A stretch of 64,000 bases of DNA from Verrucomicrobiota bacterium (GTDB lineage: Bacteria > Verrucomicrobiota > Lentisphaeria > JABSQK01 > JAJFLO01), in assembly GCA_021772615.1 (NCBI GenBank), contig JAJFLQ010000040.1, forward strand, positions 1-64,000, read 5' to 3'. Under the pieces are notes generated by a model. It was not told the DNA's origin. It did not search any database and saw only the letters and a list, made by a program, of their open reading frames with translations. A program made the translations under genes and the position numbers. Shown here one piece after another: positions 8,628-19,029 of this stretch. Positions within the stretch are counted from its first letter, which is position 1, and each line of letters opens with the position of its first letter.

Positions 8628-9086
8628 CGCGGTGAAGCGCCTTATATTGCTTCAACCGACAAGTGTCTGTGGCGCCCCGGATCGATATCCGAAGCGAACA
8701 TGGTCATGTCTTGGTCCTTATTGCCGACCACTTTATAGTTCCTGTCATGATCCATGCTCAAGCCGGCGGCTAGCTGTAAAGTTCGTTGGGCAAGTCGTTA
8801 TCATTAGTCGCGTTACAGGTTGTTGTGAGATTGTTGCATTTCTCCGATAGCGAGTGCATGCAAACGTTTTGCAGTGCATCCGCCAAAAGCTACGGGTTTG
8901 GGTGACTGGTTATTCAGGTCTCGGGCCTGGGGTAAAGCCCTGCAAAGGTGAACGTGCATTTTGGTCGCCACAGCACGGAAGAAACAGGGCGTTCAAATGA
9001 ACAGCATTGCTGAACTCCGGCCGACCGTTGCTCGTCGTCGCGACGCCGTATCTGTGGTACGTAACGGACGATAAAAACAGTGAATT
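8628..9086. other. intergenic region with possible structured RNA
   Basis: 459 bases with no convincing gene. Between about 8850 and 8960 there are three GTGCAT copies. A GCATGCAAA/TTTGCAGTGC stem with an internal loop, a CAGGTC-TCG-GGCCTG hairpin (about 8916-8930) and a GGG-GTAAAG-CCC hairpin follow. A stretch reading CCGCCAAAAGCTACGGG is faintly like the core of c-di-GMP-I riboswitches but does not fit the full consensus. A 25-codon ORF (8998-9075) sits between this and the next gene. It may be a leader of the 9087 gene or simply spacer. Confidence 0.35.
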
Positions 9087-11360
9087 ATGTCACAAACGTT
9101 CCCGACCAAGACCTTGAAAATACTGTTCGTCCTGCTGATCGCATCGGCGCTTGGCGGCCTGATATTTCGCGACGCCACACGACTCAATGCCGAAGACACG
9201 GAGCACAGGAAAATGAGATTGCCACCACCAACGGCCGCCGAAATTGCGGCACTGCCGCCCGACGGCGGCGCAGAATTTAATCGACTTGTGTTCGAGAAGA
9301 GCCCTTATCTGTTGCAGCACGCACGGAATCCTGTGGATTGGCGGCCGTGGGGCGACGAGGCCTTCGAAAAGGCGCGGGCAGAAGACAAACCGGTATTTCT
9401 TTCCGTGGGGTATTCGACCTGCCACTGGTGTCACGTCATGGAACACGAGTCTTTCGAAGATGCCGAGGTGGCACAGCTGCTCAACGACCTGTTTGTACCC
9501 GTAAAAGTCGATCGGGAAGAACGACCGGATATCGACAATGTCTATATGACGGTTACGCAGGCAATGACAGGCTCTGGAGGCTGGCCGATGACGGTCATCA
9601 TGACGCCGGACAAGCGACCGTTTTTTGCCGGCACGTACTTTCCTAGGACGGGGCGACATGGTCGCGCCGGTATGATGGAGCTGCTGCCTGCAATCTCGAC
9701 GGCGTGGAAAACAAAACGCGACGAGGTAATCAAGCAATCGGATGAGATCAGCCGTGCGCTGAAGCACCAGAGCCGCGGCGTTCCCGGGGCCGAGCCCGGC
9801 GAAGAGATCCTGAGGCAGGCGTATGAGAGTTTCGCTTCCCGCTTCGATTCAGAACACGGCGGATTTGGTGACGCGCCGAAGTTTCCAGTGCCGCACAATC
9901 TCAGTTTTCTATTACGATACTGGTATCGATCCGGCAACCAGTCGGCACTTGATATGGTCGAGAAGACCCTGCACGAGATGCGGGCGGGCGGCATATATGA
10001 TCACGTCGGATACGGGTTTCATCGATATTCTACAGACGCCGTGTGGTTGCTGCCGCATTTTGAGAAAATGCTGTACGATCAGGCCCTGATGGCGATTGCC
10101 TATATCGAGACGCACCAGGCAACCGGCAAGCCGTTCTATGCCGATGTGGCGCGTGAGATATTTACATATGTTCTGCGCGACATGACCTCTGACGAAGGCG
10201 GCTTCTATTGTGCCGAAGATGCTGACAGCGAAGGTGAGGAGGGTAAGTTTTATGTCTGGAGCAGCAGTGAGGTCCGCTCCATTCTCGGGGCGTCGGACGG
10301 CGACCTGTTTACGTCTGTTTATAATTTCAAGTCCGGCGGCAACTTCGTGGATCAGGCGACGCGTCGTAAGACAGGCGATAATATCCCGCACCTTCAGGCT
10401 TCTCTTGAGGACATTGCCAACACCAGAAAGGTGAATCCGGATGCGCTGACCGCACAACTCGAAGAGTCGCGGAAAGAACTTTTCTCAGTACGCGAGAAGC
10501 GTATACATCCGCTCAAAGACGACAAGATCCTGACCGACTGGAACGGCCTGATGATTGCGGCATTTGCAAAAGGCGCTCGCGCGCTCCAGGATCCGAACTA
10601 CGCCGCGGCCGCGAAGGGTGCGGCCGATTTCGTGCTCGCGCGTCTTCGCCGAGACGACGGGCGTCTTCTCAAGCGCTATCGCGACGGCGAAGCCGGCCTG
10701 CCCGCGCATTTGGAAGATTATGCATTTTTTGTTTGGGGGTTGCTCGAACTATACGAGACGACATTCGAAGAAAGCTACCTGAAACACGCCATCTCGTTGA
10801 ACAATCTGATGCTGCGTCATTTCTGGGACGACAAGGACGGAGGTTTCTTCCTCACTGCGGATGACGGCGAGCAACTCCTTGTGCGCAGTAAGGAGATTTA
10901 CGACGGCGCGATACCTTCCGGAAATTCCGTAGCGGCATTGAATTTGATTCGGTTGGCGCGGCTCACCGGAGATACCGGCCTGGAGGAAAGGTGCGGCGCG
11001 CTGATGCGGGCGTTCTCCGGGAACGTGACTCGGTATCCTCCCGGGCATTCGCAGTTTCTGATTGCTGTCGACTTTCAGGTAGGACCGTCTTATGAGGTTG
11101 TGCTTGTGGGAGATCGCACAGCGGTAACGGGCGGCGAAATGCTGACCAAGATGAATCGAACGTTCATCCCCAACAAAGTCGTATTGTACCGGGACACGGG
11201 CGACACCGAGTCGGCTATGAGTGACATTGCCGGTTTTACCAGAACGATGACCGCACTTGCAACTGGGCCGACTACAGCCTACGTGTGCCGAAACTTTGCG
11301 TGCGAATTGCCGACTACTGATAGTGCCGCGGTCATGCGCTCGCTTCAATCCGCGCGGTGA
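9087..11360 (+). CDS. thioredoxin-domain protein of the YyaL/SSP411 (DUF255) family
   Basis: 757 residues. After a possible N-terminal anchor (residues 10-27) comes the DUF255 thioredoxin-like domain. It starts with [19 protein letters not shown] and carries the redox motif in [17 protein letters not shown], then [13 protein letters not shown] and [22 protein letters not shown]-terminal alpha/alpha-toroid follows ([43 protein letters not shown]), like N-acylglucosamine 2-epimerase and glycosidase folds. The family is conserved from bacteria to the mammalian SPATA20 protein, but its reaction is not established. Length and motifs are complete. It appears to be a single-gene unit facing ilvC. 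Confidence 0.94.
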   Translation: MSQTFPTKTLKILFVLLIASALGGLIFRDATRLNAEDTEHRKMRLPPPTAAEIAALPPDGGAEFNRLVFEKSPYLLQHARNPVDWRPWGDEAFEKARAEDKPVFLSVGYSTCHWCHVMEHESFEDAEVAQLLNDLFVPVKVDREERPDIDNVYMTVTQAMTGSGGWPMTVIMTPDKRPFFAGTYFPRTGRHGRAGMMELLPAISTAWKTKRDEVIKQSDEISRALKHQSRGVPGAEPGEEILRQAYESFASRFDSEHGGFGDAPKFPVPHNLSFLLRYWYRSGNQSALDMVEKTLHEMRAGGIYDHVGYGFHRYSTDAVWLLPHFEKMLYDQALMAIAYIETHQATGKPFYADVAREIFTYVLRDMTSDEGGFYCAEDADSEGEEGKFYVWSSSEVRSILGASDGDLFTSVYNFKSGGNFVDQATRRKTGDNIPHLQASLEDIANTRKVNPDALTAQLEESRKELFSVREKRIHPLKDDKILTDWNGLMIAAFAKGARALQDPNYAAAAKGAADFVLARLRRDDGRLLKRYRDGEAGLPAHLEDYAFFVWGLLELYETTFEESYLKHAISLNNLMLRHFWDDKDGGFFLTADDGEQLLVRSKEIYDGAIPSGNSVAALNLIRLARLTGDTGLEERCGALMRAFSGNVTRYPPGHSQFLIAVDFQVGPSYEVVLVGDRTAVTGGEMLTKMNRTFIPNKVVLYRDTGDTESAMSDIAGFTRTMTALATGPTTAYVCRNFACELPTTDSAAVMRSLQSAR

Positions 11361-11419
11361 CCGTCTGTGAATATCGGAAAACGACGTGCCGCTGCAGCTT
11401 CCATCCTTGATTGCTGTGG

Positions 11420-13293
<1,874 letters not shown>

Positions 13294-13527
13294 CTAGGGC
13301 GGCCGTTCGACCGCGACTGCGCCGAACACAACCGCCTGCCGGTTGCCGCAATGTGACGAGCCAGCAAGCAAGTCGCTAATTCTCAACGAGGCTGTCGGCA
13401 GCGCCTGGTTCTTGCCATTATAAGCGTGATTGTCAGCGTCGATCTCCTGGAGTCGGCCGCGAATGTCGTCGCCGAGGTTTGCGAGGACACGCTTCCTAGG
13501 GTAAGGCCGTTGATGTTGTGTTTTCAT
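13294..13527 (-). CDS. small protein, possible diverged member of the Gly-Gly peptide family
   Basis: 77 residues, preceded by a good ribosome-binding site (GGAAGGAG seven to eight bases before ATG 13527), which argues for a real gene. No known domain. Its C-terminal part, residues 50-71 (starting ISDLLAG and ending VVFGAV), aligns without gaps to the core of the three short peptides at 17.6, 40.7 and 45.1 kb, with L-L, G, a basic residue, F-G and V in register. However, the Gly-Gly pair is Gly-Asn here, the conserved prolines are missing, and the N-terminal half is longer and unrelated. It could equally be an unrelated small protein or a spurious ORF. Confidence 0.45.
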   Translation of the reverse strand: MKTQHQRPYPRKRVLANLGDDIRGRLQEIDADNHAYNGKNQALPTASLRISDLLAGSSHCGNRQAVVFGAVAVERPP

Positions 13528-13707
13528 TCACACTCCTTCCGGGGACCCTGTCGTCCCACTGCTCATGTAATCCTGAAGGTCTTCGTGACCGACTCGGACC
13601 GTGTACGAATGCGGCTTGCCGAATCGGGGACAACTGTTATCGAATTAGCATTGTTAAGGCCAGGTAGATAATTCGATACTTAAAACATTTAGGTTCAGGA
13701 GAATAAA

Positions 13708-13932
13708 ATTGTTTTTTTCCTCGCAGCGCTCGCCGTTTTGTGCGTGTCTGCTGCGCTTTGGGCACAGGATTCGTACCATTTGTATGAATCTGAAGTGCCG
13801 CGGAAGTGCGGAGGTTGCCATTCATCTGAAAACGCCATCACCAAGGACAGCGAGTTCACACGCATTAACGAACAACCTTTGGATCTTCGTGATACGAAAT
13901 CGAATGCCAACGCGTCTGCCTGGACAACTTAG
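13708..13932 (+). CDS. small secreted protein with one CxxCH motif; non-standard start or frameshifted start
   Basis: About 74 residues. A classical signal peptide (VFFLAALAVLCVSAALWA) is followed by a mature part of about 55 residues containing KCGGCHSS, a single CxxCH motif that can bind c-type haem. A ribosome-binding site AGGAG (13697-13701) lies six bases before ATT 13708, which would be the in-frame start. No ATG, GTG or TTG lies in this frame between the upstream stop and TTG 13738, and that TTG would cut the signal peptide in half. A TTG at 13709 would restore the frame if the T7 run at 13712-13718 had one T fewer. So either a rare ATT start, a homopolymer error or slippage. Not long enough for a full cytochrome c. 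Confidence 0.5.
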   Translation: MVFFLAALAVLCVSAALWAQDSYHLYESEVPRKCGGCHSSENAITKDSEFTRINEQPLDLRDTKSNANASAWTT

Positions 13933-13984
13933 TTGTGCGATATTGCCGTAAATCTTTTCTGCGGTGTGCGAACGGTACGGACAC

Positions 13985-14015
13985 AAAAAAAGGAGGCAAC
14001 CAAATGGTTGCCTCC
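13985..14015 (-). terminator. rho-independent terminator of the pseudopilin/cadherin-like gene
   Basis: A perfect 10-bp stem GGAGGCAACC (13992-14001) with GGTTGCCTCC (14006-14015) and a four-base loop. On the minus strand it is followed directly by seven Ts (A-run 13985-13991 on the + strand). It lies 56 bases beyond the stop codon at 14071. Confidence 0.85.
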
Positions 14016-14070
14016 CTGGTGAAGTCATGGAATCAACAATGCATTGACTCCAAATACTGACCGAAAACGT

Positions 14071-17000
14071 CTAGTTGCAGCTCGTTTTCTTGTAAATGTA
14101 GTACGACACGGTTCCGTCAGATTTCTTCAGCCTGAACTTCGACGTGGATTTGCCTTCTGGCAGCGTGTAATTAATAATGCGCGGCTCAGCAGGCGTGACC
14201 CAACCGCTGTGATCGCCTTCAGTAAACTGTACTTTGATGCCGATTATATCGACGTCTGCGACACCTGACAGCACATTACAGCAGGCGTCGATGATTGCGC
14301 CGCCGCCGGTTGCGAATGCTACACTCATTCCGACATCACAATTTTCACCGCCGGCAGCCGCACCACCAGCATCGCCTTTTTCCTCATCCGGATCGGCATC
14401 CGCGGCCGGCTCGCCGACGGTAATGGTCACCAGGCCGATGTTGCCGGCATCGGTTCCGTCTGACGCCTGATACGTAAACGTCACCGCGCCAACGAAGTCC
14501 TCGGCTGGTGTGAATGTGAGTGAGCCATCTGTCAACACACCCAGCGAGCCACTGCTCGGGTCACTGTAGTTGCCGACCACGAGGCTGTCGCCGCCGTTCG
14601 AGTCTGTGTCGTTTGCCAGTAGCCCATTACCAGACGATGCCAGAACGACCAGAGTTTCGTTCTTCTTGGCCGAATAGGCGTCTGGATTGGCAACGGGCGC
14701 ATTGTTTGCGGCCGCCTCCACAACAATTGTGACGGTCGCGTCACCGCTTTCTGCCGCTCCGTCACTAATTCGGTAGGTGAACGTCTCCGTTCCGACGAAA
14801 CTCTTGTTGGGCAAGAATGAGAACGAACCGTCGCTGTTGAACGTCAGTGTGCCGTTGCTCGGGCTCGGCGACGTTAACGCCGCCATCAGCGCGTTCGGTC
14901 CATCCGGATCCGAATCATTGGCAAGCACGCCAGGTGTTGCTTCAGCCAGGAATCCGCGCTGCGGCATCGTATACGAATCGCTGACCGCACTCGGCGTCTC
15001 ATTATTTGGGTCGTCGACTTCTATTTCGATCACAGCCGTGTCCGAGCATTCGCCGTCACTGACTTCGATCTCATAGAGAAATGTACCGGCGGCCGTAGGC
15101 GTACCGATGATCTGATTCTTGTTATTCCACGTCATCCACTCACCGCCCTGCGTCACGTACGTGAGTTCAAAGGTCAGATCTTCGTCTGCGTTGTCCTCGT
15201 CCAACCAGGTACACGGGAACGGCAGGGAGTGGCAGAAGTACTTGCTTACCTGCTTGGTACCAATCGACGTACATGTCTCCAATTTCCAACGCGGACAATT
15301 ATTCTGCGTATCGCTGGAGACGAATATCTTCACACTCAAGGAGGATGACTCACATCCGTCGCTGGCGGTCAACTCGAATTCATTCCATTTCCCGCCGTCG
15401 CTTTCAGCCGGTGTTCCGACGAACCACGGCTTGGTGCCTTCCATAATCAACGACACCCAGGCCGGCCCGGTTAACGTATATGTGATGTCGTCACCGTTTC
15501 CGTCAGACGCGCGCTTGGTGACATGAAGCGGCTTGGACATTGCGACACCAACGTCGGCGGCGTAGGTCACCACGTCGTAAGGAAACACCGGAGGGAAATT
15601 TCCAGGGCACGGGCCATCCGCGCCGCTCGCTGCGGAAACATTAACGGTTACCGAGCCGGATGAGGTCGACGTTACGCCGGTGGAATCTACCAAATTGTAG
15701 GTAAACTCAGTCACGCCGTAGAAACCCGGGCTTGGCGAGAATGTAACGGTTTTAGAATCTTCCGCGATAGCTACGGTCCCGCTACAGCCGGTCGTATCAA
15801 CTCCCGAGATGAAAATCTCGTCGTCGTTTGGATCGTAATCCCCGTCCAGAACATCGATTACCACATCGGTGTCACGGCTTGTATTCGCAGAGTCGTCATC
15901 AGCAACAGGCGGTGTATTCGCTGCGATAACATTGATGGTCACCAGTGTGTCGGAACTGTACAGCCCACGACTATCAATGACCTTGTATGAAAAGGTGGCA
16001 GTACCGGTCCAGCCTTCCTGGGGCGCATATGTGAATTCACCGGTGCTGAACACGGAAACGGCGCCTTCACCGGCGCTTAGCTCGATATCGCCCGGATTAT
16101 CGACCGAAATCGAATCGATTGGATCCGCGTCAGTGTCGTTTGCAAGCAGCAGCAGCGACGGTGCGATAATCATGAGATTCTCGTTCTCATTGGTAGTGTA
16201 AATGTCCGGGTTTGCGATCGGTGCGTGGCTACCGACGTAGGTGAAAGTGGCCACAAGTGAGTGGTTGATTGTTCCTACGTTGCTGAACGTGTGCACGTAC
16301 GATGTGGTGCCGCCCGGAATGGGACCGACAGACTCGCCGTCGACAACGACATCCGCGATTTCGTATTCGTCGTCTGCTGTGATCGTGAATGAACGGCTAC
16401 CATTCTTGAGCGCCGGCATCACACCGCTTGGGAACACACCCCCGCCGTCCGATCCGCCCAATTCGGGTGTTGCCCGAATAAGGACCGAGCAGGTATTCTC
16501 GAGCACAAATTCTTCCCAATCCGTGCCGGGATCGACATCGCTTGTACGATTCAAGGACTTTCCTTCCGTGATCCAGTTGCCCAATGCGTCCCAGCGGCCG
16601 TACATCTGGTTCAGATCTGTAAATGTTGTAGATGTACCGTCCGTCCAGTGGTAGGTCAAGTTGATGATGTCGGAGGTTGCACCCGGTTTATTTTCCGAGA
16701 TTTCGGTGTAAGGACAACACGCTGTGACTTCGAAATCTTCGGACAACGACGGGTAGTATACCGGCGTCCCTGCGCAGGGACTGGATGCGGTCTGTACCAG
16801 GCCATCTGGCGATTTGAACATCTCCAGACAGAATACCTCGACGTTACCGTCATTCACCCGGGCTTCGTAGGACTTTGCGACGGGAAAGCTGACTTCGCAA
16901 CACAGCCTTACACGCGCCGAACCGTCGGAAAACGATTCGTACTCCGACTGCCACAGGCGCAGAACCGCACCGAATTCGACAAAGGCCGCACCATCGGCAT

Positions 17001-17427
17001 CCTTTCCGGTCTGTTCGAGAAGGAACATTCCCGCACTGTCAGTGCCGGAGTCAAACACTTCGTCCGGACCGGTTTTTGGCCACTTGATATTGATGTGGTC
17101 ATTGTCGATTAGTGATGACGTTGTCCATGTGATATTTGACTCGTCGCTTCCCGGCTTGGTCGTCGGAAAAGCATCGAGGAAACTCCAGTCTTCGTTGATT
17201 TGACTGGCGTTATAGTGCAGGAACTGCGTTGCTGCGTCCATTGCCTGGCTGGTGCCGATTGCGCGCTGGTGATGTCCGAGGCCGACGGGAAATACCCCTA
17301 TCAGGCCCACTATGCCCAAGACAACAACAACCAGTGACAATATGAGTTCCAAAAGACTCAATCGGAACCGCGTAACTCCCCTGTTATGCCTGATCTTTTC
17401 ACTGAGTCGATTCGGTTTAATAACCAT
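14071..17427 (-). CDS. giant pseudopilin fused to tandem cadherin/Ig-like repeats
   Basis: 1118 residues. The N-terminus (about residues 20-50) is a prepilin-like signal: a basic stretch, then LSLLELILSLVVVVLGIVGL with the Glu near the start of the helix. About 200 residues typical of a minor pseudopilin globular domain follow. From about residue 380 come at least four tandem domains with the Big_9/cadherin-like signature (PIANPDIYTTNENENL, LLANDTDAD, GVLANDSDPDG, FTYRISDG). A C-terminal Cys-containing domain closes the protein. Known pseudopilins are short; appending long adhesion-type repeats would place them at the tip or on the surface of a type II/IV-pilus-like fibre, which is inference. 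ATG 17427 is preferred over 17478 because AAGGAAG precedes it. Terminator at 13985. Confidence 0.85.
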   Translation of the reverse strand: MVIKPNRLSEKIRHNRGVTRFRLSLLELILSLVVVVLGIVGLIGVFPVGLGHHQRAIGTSQAMDAATQFLHYNASQINEDWSFLDAFPTTKPGSDESNITWTTSSLIDNDHINIKWPKTGPDEVFDSGTDSAGMFLLEQTGKDADGAAFVEFGAVLRLWQSEYESFSDGSARVRLCCEVSFPVAKSYEARVNDGNVEVFCLEMFKSPDGLVQTASSPCAGTPVYYPSLSEDFEVTACCPYTEISENKPGATSDIINLTYHWTDGTSTTFTDLNQMYGRWDALGNWITEGKSLNRTSDVDPGTDWEEFVLENTCSVLIRATPELGGSDGGGVFPSGVMPALKNGSRSFTITADDEYEIADVVVDGESVGPIPGGTTSYVHTFSNVGTINHSLVATFTYVGSHAPIANPDIYTTNENENLMIIAPSLLLLANDTDADPIDSISVDNPGDIELSAGEGAVSVFSTGEFTYAPQEGWTGTATFSYKVIDSRGLYSSDTLVTINVIAANTPPVADDDSANTSRDTDVVIDVLDGDYDPNDDEIFISGVDTTGCSGTVAIAEDSKTVTFSPSPGFYGVTEFTYNLVDSTGVTSTSSGSVTVNVSAASGADGPCPGNFPPVFPYDVVTYAADVGVAMSKPLHVTKRASDGNGDDITYTLTGPAWVSLIMEGTKPWFVGTPAESDGGKWNEFELTASDGCESSSLSVKIFVSSDTQNNCPRWKLETCTSIGTKQVSKYFCHSLPFPCTWLDEDNADEDLTFELTYVTQGGEWMTWNNKNQIIGTPTAAGTFLYEIEVSDGECSDTAVIEIEVDDPNNETPSAVSDSYTMPQRGFLAEATPGVLANDSDPDGPNALMAALTSPSPSNGTLTFNSDGSFSFLPNKSFVGTETFTYRISDGAAESGDATVTIVVEAAANNAPVANPDAYSAKKNETLVVLASSGNGLLANDTDSNGGDSLVVGNYSDPSSGSLGVLTDGSLTFTPAEDFVGAVTFTYQASDGTDAGNIGLVTITVGEPAADADPDEEKGDAGGAAAGGENCDVGMSVAFATGGGAIIDACCNVLSGVADVDIIGIKVQFTEGDHSGWVTPAEPRIINYTLPEGKSTSKFRLKKSDGTVSYYIYKKTSCN

Positions 17428-17563
17428 GATTTTTCTACTTCCTTGCTTGATATGTAGACTTTTTGATCTGTTGAACATGCGTTTTCTTACTTACGTTTTT
17501 GTTCGCCAGATGCGATTGATACATCAGGACCGCGCCTGATTCGCCCCCTCCAACCCGTACCCG

Positions 17564-17728
17564 TCACCGATGGCTTCTCCGCGATTTTCCGCCTGGTGAT
17601 TTAATCGACCCGAAAACGACGGCGCCCTTGCCACCCTTTACGTTTGTGCGTGGCAACAGGTCATCCAGCGATATCGGATTAAACGTCTTTCGTCCCCTTG
17701 TTTCACTTGCGCTATTCTTATTGGCCAT
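17564..17728 (-). CDS. Gly-Gly small peptide, family member 1
   Basis: 54 residues, too short for routine gene calling. Read from ATG 17728 to TGA 17564-17566. GAGG lies eight bases upstream of the ATG. The core, residues 17-34, is NPISLDDLLPRTNVKGGK, followed by FG at 39-40, and the tail is basic (KSRRSHR). The same gap-free core occurs at 40731 and 45080, including NPI-x-LDDLLPR-x-NV-x-GGK shared with 40731; such conservation between dispersed loci argues strongly for a translated gene. No signal peptide or membrane helix. It lies between the pseudopilin/cadherin-like fusion and a second pseudopilin, all on the minus strand. Function unknown; the outline recalls double-glycine leader peptides. 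Confidence 0.8.
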   Translation of the reverse strand: MANKNSASETRGRKTFNPISLDDLLPRTNVKGGKGAVVFGSIKSPGGKSRRSHR

Positions 17729-18124
17729 TGTCTTACCTCACCCCCTCTCCATTCTTATTGGTTATCTGTTTCGTGACAGCTTCGACGTGCGATCACATTC
17801 AGTCCCCAGTTAGAAGGTATTGTGCCAGGTTTATTTCTGGATTTATAAGTTATTAAAGGATAAGTTTTTGCGTTTTTTTGATCAGTGCGCTTGGATGGGC
17901 CGCTGGTCTTGTATTGGTGCACTTCGTGTCTCAAAAAGATGCTGCTAGTGCCAAATTTTGACACTGGTATTTTTGCGCAGGGCGTGTCGCCGGATTCTGA
18001 GAGGGCGTAGGCGAGGCGGTGATTGGCGGCGGCTTGTGCGTGGCGGCCAGATTGAATCGTGCTGATCGTGCCGGTCGCATGCAAAACCGGCCGGTGAACC
18101 TGTGGGCACGGGCGAATCCAGGGA
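17729..18124. other. intergenic region upstream of the Gly-Gly peptide
   Basis: 396 bases, locally AT-rich (about 17815-17880, with T-runs). A ten-base direct repeat, CAATAAGAAT on the minus strand, occurs both upstream of the peptide's ribosome-binding site and in its first codons. I see no further gene, terminator or clear promoter. Confidence 0.5.
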
Positions 18125-18898
18125 CTACGGCTCTTCAGTGGGATCGTCGGGGTAGCGGTCCGGCGTGATGTAACTTACAGCACTTGTGAAACCGTTGATT
18201 TTTATTGTGATCTGGTTGGCGCCGCCTTTGAACTTCTCGGGATCGGACACTTGCCATGGCTTCTTATGTATGAAGGTGTTACCGACATATACCGATTCGC
18301 CAATCGAGATATATCGACTGGCGTGGTCCGGTTTGCCGGTTGGCCGGAAGGTAATGCCCCTTGATGTCCCGGTAGTATTGGAATTGGCCGGAGTTCCGTC
18401 GCTTTCTACACACAACCAGTCGTCGTACGGAATGTTGGTAATGGTTGGTCCCGGGTAAGGGTATTCCAGCGGATCATTGGTGTATTCCTTCGCGCCACCA
18501 GTACCCTTCTTGATGCCAACATGGTCATCCACCTGAAGGGTCAGGGCGCCGGTCGGCAGGAATGTCCATTTTGAATCCTCAAGCCACCCCTCAAAAGTGG
18601 TTCCGTCGTTGTCCACGTATGCGAGGCGGACCATGGCAAATTTATAGTCGTCGTCCAGTCGTCGTCCACCTGGTAGAGTCGGGTCGCCGGGAATCACGAG
18701 CGCGACGTGATTTCGACTGGTCTGCGCGAGCTGCCGCGCGATACCGACATTAGTGCCGACGAGCCGCGCACCGGCGCTCACGGAGTTGCCGCTCACGATC
18801 GTATCGAATAAGGGCAGGAACAGTGCAAACAGGATGCTGGTGATCACCATAGTCACCATCAGTTCCACAAGTGTAAATGGCGATGTAAGCCGGTGCAT
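18125..18898 (-). CDS. pseudopilin with type II/IV prepilin signal (GspH/FimT-like)
   Basis: 257 residues. The N-terminus MHRLTSPFTLVELMVTMVIT is a textbook prepilin signal: short leader, FTLVELMV, then a hydrophobic helix to about residue 32. The globular part (GARLVGTNVGIARQLAQTSR, then a beta-rich region) is like GspH/FimT and the so-called Verru_Chthon cassette pseudopilins of Verrucomicrobia. It would be processed by prepilin peptidase and inserted in a fibre built by a type II/IV machinery, whose other genes are not in the window. It lies upstream of the Gly-Gly peptide and the giant pseudopilin on the same strand, with a 396-base gap. The leader has a GAGAG/CTCTC hairpin. Confidence 0.85.
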   Translation of the reverse strand: MHRLTSPFTLVELMVTMVITSILFALFLPLFDTIVSGNSVSAGARLVGTNVGIARQLAQTSRNHVALVIPGDPTLPGGRRLDDDYKFAMVRLAYVDNDGTTFEGWLEDSKWTFLPTGALTLQVDDHVGIKKGTGGAKEYTNDPLEYPYPGPTITNIPYDDWLCVESDGTPANSNTTGTSRGITFRPTGKPDHASRYISIGESVYVGNTFIHKKPWQVSDPEKFKGGANQITIKINGFTSAVSYITPDRYPDDPTEEP

Positions 18899-18957
18899 TT
18901 TTTTGATGTCCCGTTCTTCTTGAGAGTGTTCCTCTCAGGATTAGCTTCAACTATATT

Positions 18958-18986
18958 TTGACTTCAATGCGACATACTATTATGTT
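18958..18986 (+). promoter_or_regulatory. possible promoter for the 19030 gene
   Basis: TTGACT (18958-18963) and TATGTT (18981-18986) with a 17-base spacer, pointing to a start near 18993 and a leader of about 37 bases before the ATG at 19030. The -10 match is weak. Confidence 0.3.
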
Positions 18987-19029
18987 GTTTTGTGCAGTTT
19001 TCCAGTAGTCTATCACCCCGGTTGAGACG

